Origin: a virus
Length of the DNA stretch: 39,998 nt
Reading direction: 5' to 3' (one strand)
Virus record (IMG/VR): IMGVR_UViG_3300027908_000037
Span: 1-39,998 of that record
The notes under the pieces are model-generated. The model was not told the DNA's origin and did not search any database. It saw nothing but the letters and a program-made list of their open reading frames with translations. The position numbers and the translations under genes were made by a program. Shown here piece by piece: positions 16,000-23,737 of the stretch (position 1 is its first letter; every line of letters begins with the position of its first letter).

Positions 16000-18900
16000 G
16001 CACCCAGCCGAACAGTCGTCCGAATAGTCGTCAGCCATCGTTTCGTCGGTACGATCCATTCGCGGGGCGTCCACTCAAATCCGTTCCCCCTGTCGGCCCT
16101 ATTCCGGCACGAGTGTACTTGATCGGGGAACGCCCCGGTGAAAATGAAGCGCGTAGGGGCTTGCCATTCATAGGTCCCGCTGGAAAATATCTGGACATTT
16201 GTTTAGCTGCTGCCAATATCGAGCGATCTCAGTGCAGAATAAATAATTTGGTCTCTACTTTTGCTGGGTACGGGAAACCGACGAAAGCAGAAATTGACCG
16301 CGACCATGATGCACTTGTAGCTGACATTTTGGAGTGCGATCCAGAAGTGATCGGATTAGTTGGCGGATGGTCGGTAGAGCATGTGCTTGGCGTCGAGCAC
16401 GCCGAGATGGAGAAGGTCCATGGAGTCCCACAGAGAGTCCCGGCACTGTTCGGTGGGGAATTGCCGCGTGACGGCGGGTGGACGGTGCTGCCACTATTGC
16501 ATCCGGCGGGAGCGACTCACTCACCAGACAGCCTCCCACTTATTCTTGACGATATCCTTCAGCTTGGCCGATTACTCGACCACGAGATCGCCGTGCGTGA
16601 GTCCGATCCATTCGCAGGCCGCGAGGACTACCGCGATTATCCTGTGAGCGGGCGCGGGGTGATCGTCCATAAGCCAGCCGGAGTCGATACCGAAGGCAGC
16701 CGTGTGCATCCATGGTGTATGACTGTATCGACTCGCCCCGGCACTGGGATGCTGTTCAAACCGGGCCAGCGAGTCACGTTCAAAGGCAAAGTTTACCTCT
16801 GGAATGCACTGCACGATCTCGGTGTGCTCAAAAATCTAGGTATCGAACTCGCCGACGACCAGTATGTCGATCTGATGATATTGGCATATAACCTGTGTGT
16901 TCATCCGCAGGGTCTCAAGCCATCTGCATACCGCAACTGTGGCATGCACCAAGACGACTACGACGATATCGTCCGCGAGGCTCGGCTCACCAAAGCCATG
17001 GATTACCTGCTGGCGGCGGCAGACAGAGACTGGCCGAAAGCCGAACCCCAGGTAATCGAGGATGCTGGCAAATATCGCGTGTACAAGCCGAAGTCGGTCA
17101 ACTTTCGGATTAAAAAGATTCTCGACGACTGGACGAAATGGCAGGTAGGCGGGAGAGAAGAAGAAGTCGATCTCAGGAAGAGATGGAGAGACATCGACGA
17201 CGTGATCAAAGCGCCAGTGATCGAGGCAATGGGAGAGCTACCCGATGCCACTTTGGATGATGTCCCGTATGAGCGGGCGAAGTTCTATGCGATCCGAGAC
17301 GCGGATGCCACGTTGCGCATGGCACCGATATTGGAGCAGAAGATCAAGGACATGGGACTGGAAGAGATAGCCGCCATCGACCACGCGATACTCCCGATGC
17401 TGGATTCAGCGCAGCAGAACGGAATCAGACTGGATGGACCGGAGTTTTGGAATGGCATCGAGTCTCAGTGTGAGTCGCAGATGTCACAGGCACAGTATCA
17501 GGTGTTCAAGCTGACTGGCGAGGATATCAATCCCGGATCGGGGGATCAGGTCGCGGCACTACTCTACGGTAAATTGGGACTGACGCCGCCGAAATATACA
17601 GACAGTGGTGAACGTGGCTCAGTCAACGCTGTGTGTCTGGAAGCGTTGCTCGGTCAGAATCCCGTCATCCAGCACATCATGGATTACACGGAAGCGTCGA
17701 AAATCCGAGGCACGTATGTGCTGCCACTGCGGAAATTGTGCATGCTCGGGGATCGCAGAGTACGGTCCACAATACGCAGCACACGCACCACCACTGGCCG
17801 ACTCGCTATGGCTGACCCTCCTCTCCACCAGATCCCGATTATGACTGACCTTGGCAAGCAGTTGCGTGGAGGATTTATCGCGGAATCAGGCCATGTACTC
17901 TACGACATCGACGTGAATCAGTTAGAAATGCGTATCATGGCGCATGACTCCCGTGATGAGGAGTTGTGCCGTCTGTTTTTTGAGAATAGAGATATTCATG
18001 CAGAGACGGCCTGTAGCATATTTTCGGTGCCCATGAATGCTTTGAATGTCGGTCCCACTGGAAAGGTTAACGATTACCGTCGTACGGTAGCAAAGCACTG
18101 CATTGCTGAAAATGAGCTAGTGCTCACAGATCAAGGTTTGATTCCAATTCAAAACATAACTGTACAACATAAACTATGGGATGGTGTAGAATGGGTGACA
18201 CACGGTGGCCTGATTGATCAAGGCATCCGAGAGGTGATCACTTATGAAGGACTCACAGCAACACCAGACCACGAAGTCGTCACGGAAACTGGCACCATCC
18301 GAACGTTTGGGGAAGTTGCATCCTCGCTGGATAGGCTCCATACAACCGGGGATGAAAGGGAGGCGCTTCGGACTCGCTATCGTAGTCTCCTCGAAAGTTC
18401 GGCGCAGGAACGGATACATAGAGCTGAAAGTGAAATGCACGAAGTGTGGCCGGATTTGGTGGATCATCAAGTCGAACCTAGTCAAGCCAGAGTTTCGCGG
18501 TTGCAAAAAGTGCAGTATGACGAAATCCAAACATCAATGGGTTTTAGGCAGAAGATACGATGCCATATTCCAACGCTGCAACACCCCTCACTATCGAGGC
18601 TACAAGAACTATGGGGCTCGCGGCATCAAGTGCCTGTTCAAATCACGCGCGGAGTTTGTGAAGTGGGTGGAGAAGAATTTGCCGCATCCCGATTACAAGG
18701 GCACAACGATAGGCCGGATCAACAACGATGGTCACTACAAGCCCGGCAATCTTCGACTCGAAACGACAGCAGAGCAGAATCTAAACAAGCGTACAACTTT
18801 GTGGATGACATACCATGGAGAGCGCATTCTGTTCCACGACTTCGACAGTCCGTACGAGGCGTCGTGGACATCTCGACTAGTGCATCGCGGAATGACCGGA

Positions 18901-19610
18901 GAGCAAATCATCACCGATGCGATAGCTCATACCAAAAAAGGGCATCGATCGAAAACGTGGCGGAAGTTGGCCGTATGGCTCAATTCGCACGGGTATACGA
19001 CATAGTGAACGCTGGACCTAGGCGATGTTTCACAGCGTCGGGAAAGCTGGTGCTTAACTGCGCTTTCGGCATAATCAATGGAATCACGGAACACGGCCTT
19101 GTCAACTACATGATTCTCAATCGATGCCGCAGGCCGGATGGGGAACCTTGGAACATTGACGACTGTTTGCAAATGAGAGAAGCGTGGTTTCAGAAGTATT
19201 CGGGTGTCAGGCGTTTTCAGAACGAATGTATCGATGAGACGAGGCAGACTGGGCTGGCACGGGAGACAATCGGTGGACGGATTATTTATTTGCCGCAGGT
19301 ATGGTCTCCGGATAAGCGAGTCCGAGAAAGTGCTGAGAGGATGAGTTACGTGATGCACACTCAGGCCGGCGGCCAGACATTGATCAAAAAGTGCATGGCG
19401 ATGGTCTGGCGGGAAGTGTGCAAAGTGCACCGAGAGGTGAAATTTCTCCTGCAAATGCATGATGAATTGTTGTTCGAGCTGCCTGACGATGAGAACTTGA
19501 AACGAGAAGTAGACCAGAGATGTGTCGATATCCTGTGCAATGAGGTGAAATTAAGAGTCCCGGTGCTGGCAGATGGCGGGTTTGGAAATTCTTGGCTCCA
19601 TGCGCACTGA
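15996..19610 (+). CDS. UDG / 3'-5' exonuclease / family A DNA polymerase with an intein, 1204 aa precursor
   Basis: It starts at GTG 15996. Residues about 35-190 are a family-4-like uracil-DNA glycosylase (IGERPGENEARRGLPFIGPAG, then LLHPAGATH). Residues 225-440 are a proofreading exonuclease with D231-T-E, N270-x3-D274 and Y431-x3-D435. The polymerase follows: motif A DVNQLEMRIMAH, the O-helix RRTVAKH at 695-701, then the intein at 702-1021, then CAFGIING, and motif C LLQMHDELLFE. The O-helix Tyr of FGxxYG is Asn here. Ligated exteins would give about 884 residues. A UDG-like domain on a PolA enzyme is known in phage SPO1. It is the likely replicase. Confidence 0.9.
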   Translation: MSTQPNSRPNSRQPSFRRYDPFAGRPLKSVPPVGPIPARVYLIGERPGENEARRGLPFIGPAGKYLDICLAAANIERSQCRINNLVSTFAGYGKPTKAEIDRDHDALVADILECDPEVIGLVGGWSVEHVLGVEHAEMEKVHGVPQRVPALFGGELPRDGGWTVLPLLHPAGATHSPDSLPLILDDILQLGRLLDHEIAVRESDPFAGREDYRDYPVSGRGVIVHKPAGVDTEGSRVHPWCMTVSTRPGTGMLFKPGQRVTFKGKVYLWNALHDLGVLKNLGIELADDQYVDLMILAYNLCVHPQGLKPSAYRNCGMHQDDYDDIVREARLTKAMDYLLAAADRDWPKAEPQVIEDAGKYRVYKPKSVNFRIKKILDDWTKWQVGGREEEVDLRKRWRDIDDVIKAPVIEAMGELPDATLDDVPYERAKFYAIRDADATLRMAPILEQKIKDMGLEEIAAIDHAILPMLDSAQQNGIRLDGPEFWNGIESQCESQMSQAQYQVFKLTGEDINPGSGDQVAALLYGKLGLTPPKYTDSGERGSVNAVCLEALLGQNPVIQHIMDYTEASKIRGTYVLPLRKLCMLGDRRVRSTIRSTRTTTGRLAMADPPLHQIPIMTDLGKQLRGGFIAESGHVLYDIDVNQLEMRIMAHDSRDEELCRLFFENRDIHAETACSIFSVPMNALNVGPTGKVNDYRRTVAKHCIAENELVLTDQGLIPIQNITVQHKLWDGVEWVTHGGLIDQGIREVITYEGLTATPDHEVVTETGTIRTFGEVASSLDRLHTTGDEREALRTRYRSLLESSAQERIHRAESEMHEVWPDLVDHQVEPSQARVSRLQKVQYDEIQTSMGFRQKIRCHIPTLQHPSLSRLQELWGSRHQVPVQITRGVCEVGGEEFAASRLQGHNDRPDQQRWSLQARQSSTRNDSRAESKQAYNFVDDIPWRAHSVPRLRQSVRGVVDISTSASRNDRRANHHRCDSSYQKRASIENVAEVGRMAQFARVYDIVNAGPRRCFTASGKLVLNCAFGIINGITEHGLVNYMILNRCRRPDGEPWNIDDCLQMREAWFQKYSGVRRFQNECIDETRQTGLARETIGGRIIYLPQVWSPDKRVRESAERMSYVMHTQAGGQTLIKKCMAMVWREVCKVHREVKFLLQMHDELLFELPDDENLKREVDQRCVDILCNEVKLRVPVLADGGFGNSWLHAH
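18099..19058 (+). mobile_element. Intein in the polymerase O-helix, with an out-of-frame endonuclease gene inside (320 aa)
   Basis: It begins at Cys (CIAENELVLTDQG, block A), has block B GLTATPDHEVV with the T-x-x-H motif, and ends with VYDIVNAGP (block F) and LVLN before the +1 Cys (block G). The penultimate His usual in block G is Leu. Insertion lies between RRTVAKH and CAFG, the most conserved part of the polymerase. Between about residue 80 and 285 the intein frame is open but reads Ser/Arg/Gln-rich filler; the real endonuclease is in the +1 frame. It should self-splice, unless the missing His slows asparagine cyclisation. Confidence 0.88.
18244..19005 (+). CDS. HNH homing endonuclease nested out of frame inside the intein, 253 aa
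   Basis: The frame is +1 relative to the polymerase. ATG 18244 is preceded by GAGGTGATC at 18231-18239, which matches the 16S anti-Shine-Dalgarno well. After an N-terminus that overlaps intein block B comes a phage zinc domain (GRRFGLAIVV, then KCTKCGRIWW and CKKC). The nuclease part follows: RCNTPHYRGYKNYGARGIKC and the HNH core IGRINNDGHYKPGNLRLET with AEQNLNKR. The usual Asp before RIN is Gly. It ends in TAG at 19003-19005 inside intein block F. ATG 18352 is an alternative start. Confidence 0.82.
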   Translation: MKDSQQHQTTKSSRKLAPSERLGKLHPRWIGSIQPGMKGRRFGLAIVVSSKVRRRNGYIELKVKCTKCGRIWWIIKSNLVKPEFRGCKKCSMTKSKHQWVLGRRYDAIFQRCNTPHYRGYKNYGARGIKCLFKSRAEFVKWVEKNLPHPDYKGTTIGRINNDGHYKPGNLRLETTAEQNLNKRTTLWMTYHGERILFHDFDSPYEASWTSRLVHRGMTGEQIITDAIAHTKKGHRSKTWRKLAVWLNSHGYTT

Positions 19611-20067
19611 CGCTTATTTCTCCCCCGACCGCGTATACCGCTACTGGCTGATCCGCGTTTGGGATGACTCGCTGCCAGTGAACTGCACATGCGGAGTGAA
19701 TCCGAGCACGGCAGATGAGAAGGAAAATGATCCTACCATTCGTAAAGACATCGGATTCTCCGAGCGGCAGGGATTCGGTGGGCTGCTCAAAGTGAATGTA
19801 TCAGCGTTCAGAAGCACTGATCCGCGTCCAGCCAGAGTCCATGCGATCGGCGCTGAGAACTCAGCGACCGACATACGCGCGTACTATGAATTGTTTGAGT
19901 GCCAACAGTTCATCGCCTGTTGGGGACGGAACGGCAGATACTTGCAATGGTACGTGGATATGCTGTTGCTGGAATTTACAGAGGCTGTGTGTTTTGGTCG
20001 GAACAGTGATGGCACGCCGAGGCACACGCTCATGTTGCCGTATACGACGCAACTGGAGGCGATGTAG
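19600..20067 (+). CDS. DUF1643-like protein, 155 aa
   Basis: I chose ATG 19600, overlapping the end of the polymerase gene; ATG 19573 is also possible. The pattern CGVNPSTADEKENDPTIRK, a 'GLLKVNVSAFRSTDP' region, and a later CWGRNGR match the DUF1643 family, often found in phages and of unknown chemistry. It ends in TAG, which overlaps the next GTG. Confidence 0.65.
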   Translation: MRTDAYFSPDRVYRYWLIRVWDDSLPVNCTCGVNPSTADEKENDPTIRKDIGFSERQGFGGLLKVNVSAFRSTDPRPARVHAIGAENSATDIRAYYELFECQQFIACWGRNGRYLQWYVDMLLLEFTEAVCFGRNSDGTPRHTLMLPYTTQLEAM

Positions 20068-20399
20068 TGGCCACTGCCATCATCCCCCGTCATCTCCTCC
20101 CCGAGCGCATCGAGTACGTCAACCAATGGAAGCGCCGGGCATGGCGGGATCGGCGGGAAGAGTATTTAGCCGATAAATGTTGCGCGCACTGCGGGGCGGC
20201 GAGTTTCTTGGAGTTACATCACCGCGATCCGAATACCAAAGTGTCCCATCGGGATATCTGGCGCTGGTGCAGGGAGCGCAGAGAAGTAGAGTTAGCGAAA
20301 TGCGTCGTGCTGTGCGATGCCTGTCACAACCGGCTGTCGGAGTTCACCAAGATGCTGAAGCGGGGCTGGATCGGCTGGCGGGCGCAGGGGGTGGCGTGA
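20067..20399 (+). CDS. HNH nuclease-like protein, 110 aa
   Basis: It starts at GTG 20067, coupled to the DUF1643 gene. CAHCG and CDACH frame an HNH region with LELHHRDP in between, the layout of small zinc-HNH nucleases. The short length and lack of a targeting domain suggest a recombination or packaging-type nuclease rather than a homing enzyme. The regulatory palindrome follows 25 bases later. Confidence 0.7.
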   Translation: MATAIIPRHLLPERIEYVNQWKRRAWRDRREEYLADKCCAHCGAASFLELHHRDPNTKVSHRDIWRWCRERREVELAKCVVLCDACHNRLSEFTKMLKRGWIGWRAQGVA

Positions 20400-20423
20400 G
20401 CGGCGCAAAATAATCCATCGTCT

Positions 20424-20466
20424 GTTAACGATTCCACTTGACAATCGTTAACAAATCCATCATAGT
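20424..20466 (+). promoter_or_regulatory. Promoter with a perfect operator-like inverted repeat
   Basis: GTTAACGATT (20424-20433) and AATCGTTAAC (20443-20452) are perfect 10-bp arms nine bases apart. A -35 TTGACA (20438-20443) lies in the spacer and a weak -10 CATAGT at 20461-20466 is 17 bases away. A repressor on the palindrome would block the -35. The same 10-mer also occurs at 12233-12242 and 18066-18075. Confidence 0.7.
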
Positions 20467-20503
20467 GTCGGTAGAGAGTAATAGCGATAGAGATACACTG
20501 AAA

Positions 20504-20716
20504 ATGCCGATCCCGATGCCGATTATCACTAAATCCGAGATTACCGTCACCAGAAAGTCTTCCGTGTGGCAGGCGAGCTATAAGAACAGATGCTTGCTGA
20601 TGTCGGTGCCGGAGGATGTAGCGGAGTTGGTGGGGATCAGGGCAGGTGATAAGTTGCTTGTCACTGGCAACGCCGATGGGACTGTGCGCATGGTCAAAGC
20701 GGACAAGGTAGGGTAG
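20504..20716 (+). CDS. AbrB/SpoVT-like transcription regulator, 70 aa
   Basis: The frame is open through the operator from 20438, but the first ATG after the promoter is 20504. Residues ITVTRKSSVW and LLMSVPEDVAELVGIRAGDKLLVTG match the swapped-hairpin DNA-binding fold of AbrB-type regulators (about 45-50 residues). The N-terminus has a PIPMPI run. It may bind the palindrome at 20424-20452 and autoregulate; that is inference from position. Confidence 0.65.
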   Translation: MPIPMPIITKSEITVTRKSSVWQASYKNRCLLMSVPEDVAELVGIRAGDKLLVTGNADGTVRMVKADKVG

Positions 20717-20726
20717 GCGGACACTC

Positions 20727-20999
20727 TTGGCATCATTCATCAAGTTCGTCGAAGTTGATCTCCGCGATGGTCGCAAGACCAAAGTGTGGGCGGTGCTGAC
20801 ACTCGACGGGGGACACTGCCTCGGTCGCATCGGCTGGTACGCGCAGTGGCGGAAATATGCGTATGTCATATCCCCGGTGAATGAGCAAGTGATATTGGAA
20901 GAGACGTGTCTGGCAGATATCGCGGATTTCGTCAAGATGCAAACATTCAATCGCAGGCAGATGAGAAAAGTCGAATTGAAAGGTAGAGGCACACTATGA
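20727..20999 (+). CDS. Small hypothetical protein, 90 aa
   Basis: The start appears to be TTG 20727; the frame has no ATG nearby. The sequence is a beta-rich barrel-like fold (FVEVDLRDGRKTKVWAVL, then LGRIGWYAQWRKYAYV) with a basic helical tail. The stop overlaps the next ATG. Function unknown. Confidence 0.55.
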   Translation: MASFIKFVEVDLRDGRKTKVWAVLTLDGGHCLGRIGWYAQWRKYAYVISPVNEQVILEETCLADIADFVKMQTFNRRQMRKVELKGRGTL

Positions 21000-21373
21000 G
21001 GCTGTCAGACGCAATGATGCTGGGCAGCACACTGGTTAAACTTAACGCCGATGCATGGAACACCTGTTTGCTGGGGGTGAGTGTGGTAGCAACAGGCGGC
21101 AAGGACAACTGGTGTAACAGTGAGTGCAGAGCGCGGTGGCCGTGGATTGAGATTGAATTTGTGCCCCCACCGATGATCGACGCCGGGATAACGCCGCGCT
21201 GCGCTTCCGCTATTATCAGCTTGTTGACCGTGCTGGTAGAGAAAGGCGCTATCACACTGGAGCAGGCGGTGGACTGGGTGCGGTCGGTGGAGCCCGCCGA
21301 GGACGCGCCAAGTGAAGTAAGCACAAACAGTTTTGTCAACGAATCAGGAAAGATACAGGTGGGATCACTATGA
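20996..21373 (+). CDS. Hypothetical protein, 125 aa
   Basis: ATGA overlap at the start and the end. Contains two Cys near residue 40 (WCNSEC) and a helical C-terminal half. No recognised family. Probably co-expressed with the next gene. Confidence 0.5.
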   Translation: MRLSDAMMLGSTLVKLNADAWNTCLLGVSVVATGGKDNWCNSECRARWPWIEIEFVPPPMIDAGITPRCASAIISLLTVLVEKGAITLEQAVDWVRSVEPAEDAPSEVSTNSFVNESGKIQVGSL

Positions 21374-21795
21374 ATCGCGCGCAAATCGCAACATTGGCAA
21401 CTGAAATCGAGCAGTCGAGGCCGACACCGGAATGGGATAGCATCGGTGAACTCAAAAAGTTTCGCACCCAGATCGAAATCAAGGGCGGCGAGAAAAAGAC
21501 CGTGAAGTTCGATGACCTTGTGGTCTTGTACAAGACTTTGAAAGCGGAAGTAGAATTCCGTGAGAACCGCCTGAAGGATATCCGCGAGGCGCTGGAGACG
21601 GCGATGCTTTTGGCGGACGAAAAGCAGGTCGTCTGCGAGGGTTATCCGGTAAACTACATCACCAAAAAGGGCAGCCGGAGAATTGTTGCCGAAAAACTGC
21701 TGGCGAACGGCGTGTCGGCGGATACGATTGCAAAATCCACCGAGATTTCAGCGGACTCGTCTTACGTGATGGTTGGTAAGCCGAAGAAAGATTAA
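21370..21795 (+). CDS. Gp157-like or similar helical phage protein, 141 aa
   Basis: ATGA overlap with the previous gene. A long helical region (LKAEVEFRENRLKDIREALETAM) is followed by a beta tail ending SSYVMVGKPKKD. This helix-plus-tail shape recalls siphovirus Gp157-type proteins, but the likeness is weak. Its stop is five bases before the pentamer-periodic tract. Confidence 0.45.
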   Translation: MNRAQIATLATEIEQSRPTPEWDSIGELKKFRTQIEIKGGEKKTVKFDDLVVLYKTLKAEVEFRENRLKDIREALETAMLLADEKQVVCEGYPVNYITKKGSRRIVAEKLLANGVSADTIAKSTEISADSSYVMVGKPKKD

Positions 21796-21799
21796 CTGT

Positions 21800-21874
21800 G
21801 CTCCGCTGAGCCTTGTCAAGCTAAGCCTTGCCAAGTCCAGCTGAGCTTTGTTGTGCTGAGTTACGTCGAGCGAT
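21800..21874. repeat. Pentamer-periodic tract, 15 units of G-pyrimidine-N-N-N
   Basis: From 21800 every fifth base is G and the next is C or T, for 15 units in a row; 14 also have a pyrimidine at position three. Examples are GCTGA, GCCTT, GTCAA, GCTAA. It starts right after a stop codon and is not an exact repeat, so only the phase is kept. No gene overlaps it. Function unknown; half a helical turn per unit puts the G-Y steps on alternating faces. Confidence 0.75.
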
Positions 21875-22007
21875 AGTTAAGTGTCACCGGGCGGCCACTC
21901 ATACGGCTTCCGCCACATGCTGGGATGCAGGGAGTCTCAGTGGATGCAATCGGCAGCCGCCCGGAACGCAAATTGGCCGCTCAATTCATGTCAGAGGGAC
22001 AGATAGT

Positions 22008-22064
22008 ATGGACCGGAAACCATTTGCACCCGGCCAAGTCTGGGCTATCAACGGCTCACGGTGA
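22008..22064 (+). CDS. Possible 18-aa microprotein in the 21796-22179 gap
   Basis: GAGGGA precedes ATG 22008. The sequence (MDRKPFAPGQVWAINGSR) looks protein-like and the stop overlaps GTG 22061. With the next frame it might be one gene broken by a frameshift. Confidence 0.3.
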   Translation: MDRKPFAPGQVWAINGSR

Positions 22065-22165
22065 AAATCCGCAGAGGGGCGGCCAATAATTTTATAAAAA
22101 TGGGGACCGAGTGGTACATGCATCTCCGCCCGGTAGTTGTATTGCAATTGTCGATTGCAGGTTGA
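22061..22165 (+). CDS. Possible 34-aa protein
   Basis: It starts at GTG 22061, overlapping the previous stop. Basic N-terminus and hydrophobic C-terminus (RPVVVLQLSIAG). Apart from this, the pentamer tract and the small frame before it, 21875-22007 holds nothing I can name. Confidence 0.3.
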   Translation: MKIRRGAANNFIKMGTEWYMHLRPVVVLQLSIAG

Positions 22166-22179
22166 GGTACTGAACTGAC

Positions 22180-22389
22180 ATGAGCTTAATCGATCCTTGG
22201 GACGGCAAATACTCGTTCGCTCTTGATGATATAACCCGCGATGATCTGTTGCGGCAGCGCATAACGAGAGCGCTGGAGAAAGCGCAAGAGGATGGAGTGC
22301 GGTTCAACAACGAGTGGGAAGTGCAGACATTGGCAGATCGTTTGTTCGACAAAATAATTCTCTACTTCTATCCGCAGCGACTACCATGA
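22180..22389 (+). CDS. Small acidic protein, 69 aa
   Basis: ATG 22180, stop overlapping the next ATG. Helical, with DDLLRQRITRALEKAQEDG in the middle. Function unknown. Confidence 0.55.
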   Translation: MSLIDPWDGKYSFALDDITRDDLLRQRITRALEKAQEDGVRFNNEWEVQTLADRLFDKIILYFYPQRLP

Positions 22390-22610
22390 GCCCATCACCG
22401 AAATCCGCGACGACCACTCCCCGTATCATTCCTCGACAGTTTGCCTCACTCCGCCATGACGACATGGCCGAGCGCGTATCCACTGAACATGGCCGCGCGT
22501 ACCGGTGTATCGAATGGCGATGCGAAGGTATGGTGGAATGTGGTGGGAATGTCCATCATGCGCACAAGCAGAGACCTTACCTGATATTCAGGCGCGAGGG
22601 TGTACGCTGA
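22386..22610 (+). CDS. Small basic protein with Cys/His pairs, 74 aa
   Basis: I chose ATG 22386 for the ATGA overlap. CIEWRCEGMVECGGNVHHAHK holds three Cys and three His, perhaps a zinc site or a degenerate HNH. The N-terminus is Ser/Thr/Pro-rich. Function unknown. Confidence 0.5.
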   Translation: MSPSPKSATTTPRIIPRQFASLRHDDMAERVSTEHGRAYRCIEWRCEGMVECGGNVHHAHKQRPYLIFRREGVR

Positions 22611-22805
22611 ATGCTCCCCCGCATCGTCAAATCCGAGTTGACCACGCCCGCTCGCTGGTATGTCGTGACTCGATACATCGAGAAACGCGGCATCAGCACT
22701 GTGACCGGCGAGGAGCATGCGTATATCGTTGCCAGCAAGAAGTACGATGTCACAGATCAGATGGAAGCGATATTGGCGCAGGCGCAGGCCAAGGAGTCCC
22801 GCTGA
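22611..22805 (+). CDS. Small hypothetical protein, 64 aa
   Basis: The ATG directly follows the previous stop. Beta-rich N-terminal half, helical C-terminus (TDQMEAILAQAQAKES). The stop overlaps the next start by one base. No family recognised. Confidence 0.5.
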   Translation: MLPRIVKSELTTPARWYVVTRYIEKRGISTVTGEEHAYIVASKKYDVTDQMEAILAQAQAKESR

Positions 22806-23053
22806 TGGCTTGGGATAGCGTATTCCGGTGCGATGTCTGCGGCACCGTGAAAAAAGACGCGAACAAGTGGCTGTTGGCGAAGAATGGTTACACCGCTGAG
22901 GCTATTCCCTGTTTCCGTATCTATCACTGGGACGACTATATTGCCAAAGACCCGAGCACCAAGATTGTTTGCAGTGAGCACTGTTTGAATCGCCTGTTGC
23001 AGCCGTTTTTGAGCCAGCGTACAATTCCCACGACGGAGGAAATACCCAAATGA
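22805..23053 (+). CDS. Small zinc-binding protein, 82 aa
   Basis: ATG 22805 shares a base with the previous stop. CDVCG near the N-terminus and VCSEHC later form a likely four-ligand zinc site around a short domain. The stop overlaps the next ATG. Function unknown. Confidence 0.6.
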   Translation: MAWDSVFRCDVCGTVKKDANKWLLAKNGYTAEAIPCFRIYHWDDYIAKDPSTKIVCSEHCLNRLLQPFLSQRTIPTTEEIPK

Positions 23054-23727
23054 TATCTCGCATACGACCCTACACTTTGGCCCTCAACGCCGCCATGGAA
23101 GCCTTCGGCTACGAAATACGCCCGTTCTGGCGCAAGTTCAACTGGACACGTTTCCTGTTCACCGCAATCATCATCGACTGCCTATTACTGTTGGTCGGCT
23201 GCGCCAGTTCATGGATAGGCGAGTTTCAATCCATTCTCGCTGTCATCGGTTCCGCCGTGGCCATCGCAGTCGAGATACTCAAATCCGCCGGCGTGAATAC
23301 TCCCGCGACAGTGGCAGCAGCAATCGTGGCATGGGGCGATGACGTGAGCACCGCGATTACCCAGATCGACGCATTGATCGCTCAATACGAGCAGGCAGAA
23401 GCGAGTGCGCAGCCTGGGATTCTGGGCCAGATCACGAGCATCCTGACGACTCTCAGCGATAACTTGGCAGCGCTACTCCCGACTATTCACATCACTGACC
23501 CGGCGACACAGGCGAAAGTGATCGCGATATTCGATACCATTGCTGACGAGATCGAGGCACTGATCAATTTGCTACCGACTGTCACCAGTGCTAGCAAGAT
23601 GCTGGATCACAACGAAGCACTGTTGCAGGTGGCGACGGCGGCGAAACAGTTCCATGTGTTGTCGGCTCGCGCCTTCAAGTCCAAGCTCAACGATGAGTTC
23701 AAGCCGTTCGGCAAGAAGGTCGCATAA
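23050..23727 (+). CDS. Membrane-anchored or lipoprotein-like protein, 225 aa
   Basis: ATGA overlap with the previous gene. After a basic N-terminus, residues about 36-52 form a hydrophobic helix (FLFTAIIIDCLLLLVG) followed by CASS, which resembles a lipobox but lies deep for a lipoprotein. The rest is alternating helices rich in Ala and Ile, with a basic tail. Possibly a structural or envelope-associated phage protein. Confidence 0.55.
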   Translation: MISRIRPYTLALNAAMEAFGYEIRPFWRKFNWTRFLFTAIIIDCLLLLVGCASSWIGEFQSILAVIGSAVAIAVEILKSAGVNTPATVAAAIVAWGDDVSTAITQIDALIAQYEQAEASAQPGILGQITSILTTLSDNLAALLPTIHITDPATQAKVIAIFDTIADEIEALINLLPTVTSASKMLDHNEALLQVATAAKQFHVLSARAFKSKLNDEFKPFGKKVA

Positions 23728-23737
23728 GCGCATCGTC

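Noticed and set aside
18340-18970. A genuine endonuclease domain in the intein frame
   Set aside because: The intein-frame translation is Ser/Arg/Gln-rich with no motif, while the +1 frame holds zinc and HNH motifs; the in-frame text is a shadow kept open.
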